A DNA stretch of 64,000 nt. It comes from Plecoglossus altivelis (lineage: Eukaryota; Chordata; Actinopteri; Osmeriformes; Plecoglossidae). Numbering within the stretch: the first letter of the stretch is position 1; every line of letters starts with the position of its first letter. Shown here in pieces: positions 61,220-64,000 of this stretch. The stretch lies in contig BROE01000007.1 in assembly GCA_036571765.1 (NCBI GenBank), positions 4,765,691 through 4,829,690 on the forward strand. Direction: 5' to 3'. The notes beneath the pieces are model-generated. The model had not been told where the DNA came from. It worked only from the letters and a program-made list of their open reading frames with translations, and did not search any database. Made by a program: the position numbers and the translations under genes.

Positions 61220-61520
61220 ATTTAGAAGGCTGCGGGAACGGCCAATTAATTAGCTGACAGCCGGAGATCTGCTTCGCGCGATATGCGATGCACCTCCTTG
61301 GCTGCACATTGACTGGTTCTTATTGTGATGGACGTCTCCGAGATAAATATAAAGAGAAACGCACGGTGACAAATGGACACGCTATACAGCATACCAACGT
61401 CATTAGATAAACATTCTATTATGATGCTAATGTCTGCGGGCAATTTCCGCACAGTTGATGTTGTCTGAATAATCCGTTCAGCACGAGACATTGTGGTCAC
61501 TGCTGTTTAAATGACATTGT
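61220..61520. promoter_or_regulatory. Candidate conserved non-coding element
   Basis: About 300 bases of repeat-free sequence beginning GGCCAATTAATTAGCTGACA, with further GAGATAAATATAAAG, TCATTAGATAAAC, TATGATGCTAATGTC and CTGTTTAAATGACATTG segments. It is the longest motif-dense unique block in the right third. Confidence 0.3.
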
Positions 61521-62345
61521 TTTTGAATGTTTTGTCAAGTCACGTGGTCATAAGCAACGTAAGCCTGTTGCTGCAACTCATTTAGCTAATAACACATCTA
61601 AATCACGCGAGTTATCATAAAAGGTAGCCTATACTGACACGATCTGTGCATCTTTATACAGATTCTAATGACCTAAATCAAATGACTCAAAAGGCCACTC
61701 AACTGAATTGTCCACAGTGCATTTTGCTCTTTGATTTACCGACATTTATTCCGACGGTAAGGAATATTAAAGTCAAAGTCAGTCTGAATAAACAATCAAA
61801 TAGCCAACGCCAGCAACGCACAGTGTGCTGGTAGACAGAGGACCTTTCCAGTGGAACGTGGAACAATTCAGAGAAAATGCCAGGTAAACCAATGCATCCG
61901 TTTGTCAGAGACAACATGTTGCTGCCCCACGCACGTCCTGTCTGGTAAGGAGGCGAGACAAAAGAAGTTGTTGTTTTTCCGAGGCAGGCTGCTATCTTTT
62001 GACGCGCGGAGGACCACGCTGAGCCTGTGATGGATGGGGCAAGGACAGGTGTCAGGCAGGCAGAGATGTGGTGACAGAGAAGCAGCCACAGGAGACCCAC
62101 CTAATTCCCCCCGCTCTTATTTTGTCAATAAACAGCAGCCAGTGGCACTCAATTAGACGGCTTTATTGACTGCGTTCCTGAGGCTGTGTCACATGTCAAC
62201 TTACGACACAGCCTGATGTCTGCCCCGGACTCTCGCTCAGTCTCTGAGAGCAGAAGAAAAGAAGATAGTGGAGAGAGAGAGAGAGAAAAAACAAACAAAA
62301 TATGGGTGAACGGTGGAAGGGTGAGATGGGAAGGAGGGGGGGCGT

Positions 62346-62376
<31 letters not shown>

Positions 62377-62829
62377 CGCGAGAGAGTTTGAGAGCCTGTA
62401 CCTGCCTCGAGCACTGTGTTTTCTTCAGAAGGAAATGTCTTTACTGTATTCGACTTTATTTAGTCCTGCCCCCTTCGACAGTCAAACTGAATTGGAGTGG
62501 AATCAAAAGCACACTCAAATATGAGAGGCTGTTTCGGCCTCCATTCAGACTTACTCACACACCATCAATCTCTTTCACACTCGCCATCACATACTTCTAC
62601 ATACGCCATCATACTCAAGTTGCAAAACACAATGCCCTCCGTGTCCTATCCTGTCTCTCACAGGTATACGCTCTCGCACACACCTGCATACTTGCACAAC
62701 GCCAAATGATGGTGTGCGAGAGCTTGATGTGTTGTGCGAGAAAGTGGAATGGTGTGAGTCAGAATATAATGAGTGGGAGAGAAAATGATGGTGTGTGAGA
62801 GCCTGGGTATGATTTTCGGCCTTAACGGC

Positions 62830-63125
62830 CTCACTCACACACACACACACGCACACACACACTCTCTCTCTAACACACACGCACACACACACTCTCTCTA
62901 ACACACACGCACACACTCTCTCTAACACACGCGCACACACACACACTCTCTCTAACACACACGCACACACACACTCTCTCTAACACACACGCACACACAC
63001 ACTCTCTCTAGCACACACGCACACACACACACTCTCTCTAACACACACACATGCACACACACACTCTCTCTAGCACACACGCACACACACACACTCTCTC
63101 TAACACACACACACGCACACACACA
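62830..63125. repeat. CACACACGCACACACACACTCTCTCTAA-type minisatellite
   Basis: About ten units of 25-35 bases combining (CA)n, one GCAC and a CTCTCTCTAA/CTCTCTCTAG block. Val/Cys-rich frames on the minus strand are repeat artefacts. Confidence 0.9.
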
Positions 63126-64000
63126 AATAATATAGCTGGTAATTGGTATGTTTGCTTTGTTGTCTTTAATGCTTTCTTTTGCCAGTCAGTCAGAGTAGGA
63201 AGGGAGTGAAAAAACCCTCACCTATCTAGACACTTTTTAGAGTCAACAAATCCCTCCCTCCATCCATTGCTATTTTCCCTCCGTTATCCAGTCGTCCTTC
63301 CTCCTTTGTTTTACTTCAAACAACCCCGCTACTTCCTTTTCCCTCCAGAAGACGAGACGAACAAACTAGATGCCGTCTGGTTTTACATTTAATTGATTTC
63401 AGCGAGGTGCCCCACAAGGTTTTTTAAAGGATGCGCAATCTCGACAGTCTTACCAAGTCTGCTCCCCTGTCTCTCTCTCCTCAGAAGCTTATCTCTGCCT
63501 GGCTGTCAGTGAGACGCACAGCCAAGGGTAGAGAGAGCTGTGTTACATATTGATGTTGGAAAACAAATCTATCCCTTTCTGAGCGCATCCGAAGTGGCTC
63601 TCACCAGTGGAGTGGACGCACCGTCCAACCCGAACTACGTCTCCTTGACTCTAATTGCGGTCGTTAACTCCTGACGAGATTCTGATCTGCACCTGTCTGA
63701 CACCCAGCAGCTGTTGCTGCTCTGCTCCGCACTGTGGAGGTCCCAGATCTGGAGGCTGGGCAGAGCTCTCCATACTGCTACGTTAGCCTCTGCACTGCCT
63801 CCCCCTCCTCTCTTCACTTCCTGCTCCGCCCCAGCTGTCTTCTCCGGCTCAGCCTCTAGCCTCTTTTCTCACCTCAGCGAGCCTGTTCTGGTGTCTCCTC
63901 CCTCCCTCTTCCTCCTTCCTCCCTCCTCTCCTAGCCCAACGCTGGGGCTGATATCGCGGCCCCAAGTGGACGGATTGCCAATCCGACATTGACATTCAAT

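Larger units (their letters stand above)
45138..64000. other. Intergenic to window end; GC-richer, repeat-dense, no gene recognised
   Basis: Contents are long purine tracts (46980-47130, 55240-55286), CT tracts (53785-54000, 57060-57120), G/C homopolymers (55991-56009, 56802-56824, 59137-59167, 62346-62376), a CpG-rich segment at 53330-53620, a 43-bp tandem repeat at 58090-58218 and a CA/CTCT minisatellite at 62830-63125. Unique stretches between them look like intergenic or regulatory DNA. No Ig or fibronectin III coding sequence that would mark sdk2 was found. Confidence 0.55.

Noticed and set aside
61699..62100. 133-codon minus-strand frame with a signal-peptide-like start (MGLLWLLLCHH)
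   Set aside because: No downstream domain is seen and the composition is not protein-like; probably chance.
16811..64000. sdk2 first exon expected from synteny
   Set aside because: No signal peptide, Ig or fibronectin III coding segment was recognisable on the plus strand; sdk2 probably starts beyond the window.

Overview
The window is vertebrate, almost certainly teleost, genomic DNA. Its genes are split by introns with canonical GT-AG sites, it is crowded with (GA)n/(CT)n, (CA)n and poly-G tracts, and it carries fish-type inverted-repeat MITEs. There is no prokaryotic organisation. Only two protein-coding loci can be supported, both on the minus strand in the left quarter. Nearly every other open frame is low-complexity sequence (CT/GA repeats read as Leu/Ser or Arg/Glu runs) or chance.

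Layout. Positions 570-12860 hold the 5' part of ttyh2 (tweety homolog 2, membrane protein). Coding exon 1 is at 12732-12860 and exon 2 at 570-745, separated by a 12 kb intron full of simple repeats, two MITEs and a 543-base assembly gap. The rest of the gene lies to the left of the window. About 1.65 kb upstream of the ttyh2 start codon, and also on the minus strand, is a complete rpl38 gene (ribosomal protein eL38, 70 residues). It has a TATA/GGAA-core promoter, a non-coding first exon with a pyrimidine-rich start, four coding exons and a poly(A) signal. Two of its introns each carry a copy of the same H/ACA-type snoRNA. One of these introns also carries a hAT-like MITE.

From about 16.8 kb to the right end I find no convincing protein-coding gene. 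The sequence is AT-rich to about 27 kb, then alternates between GC-rich/simple-repeat blocks and unique segments rich in TAATTA/ATTTGCAT-type motifs that resemble conserved non-coding elements. It also holds minisatellites (31 bp at 44.8 kb, 43 bp at 58.1 kb), an 83-bp tandem duplication at 17.2 kb, a 443-bp head-to-tail duplication at 30.0-30.9 kb that looks like an assembly error, and several 19-31 base G or C runs.

The gene order rpl38 -> ttyh2 on one strand matches human 17q25.1 (SDK2 - RPL38 - TTYH2). By that synteny the right-hand desert should lead toward sdk2 on the opposite strand, but no sdk2 exon was found here. The most interesting item is the pair of paralogous H/ACA snoRNAs inside rpl38: their boxes, stems (with compensatory changes) and one guide pocket are conserved, while the other pocket has drifted.
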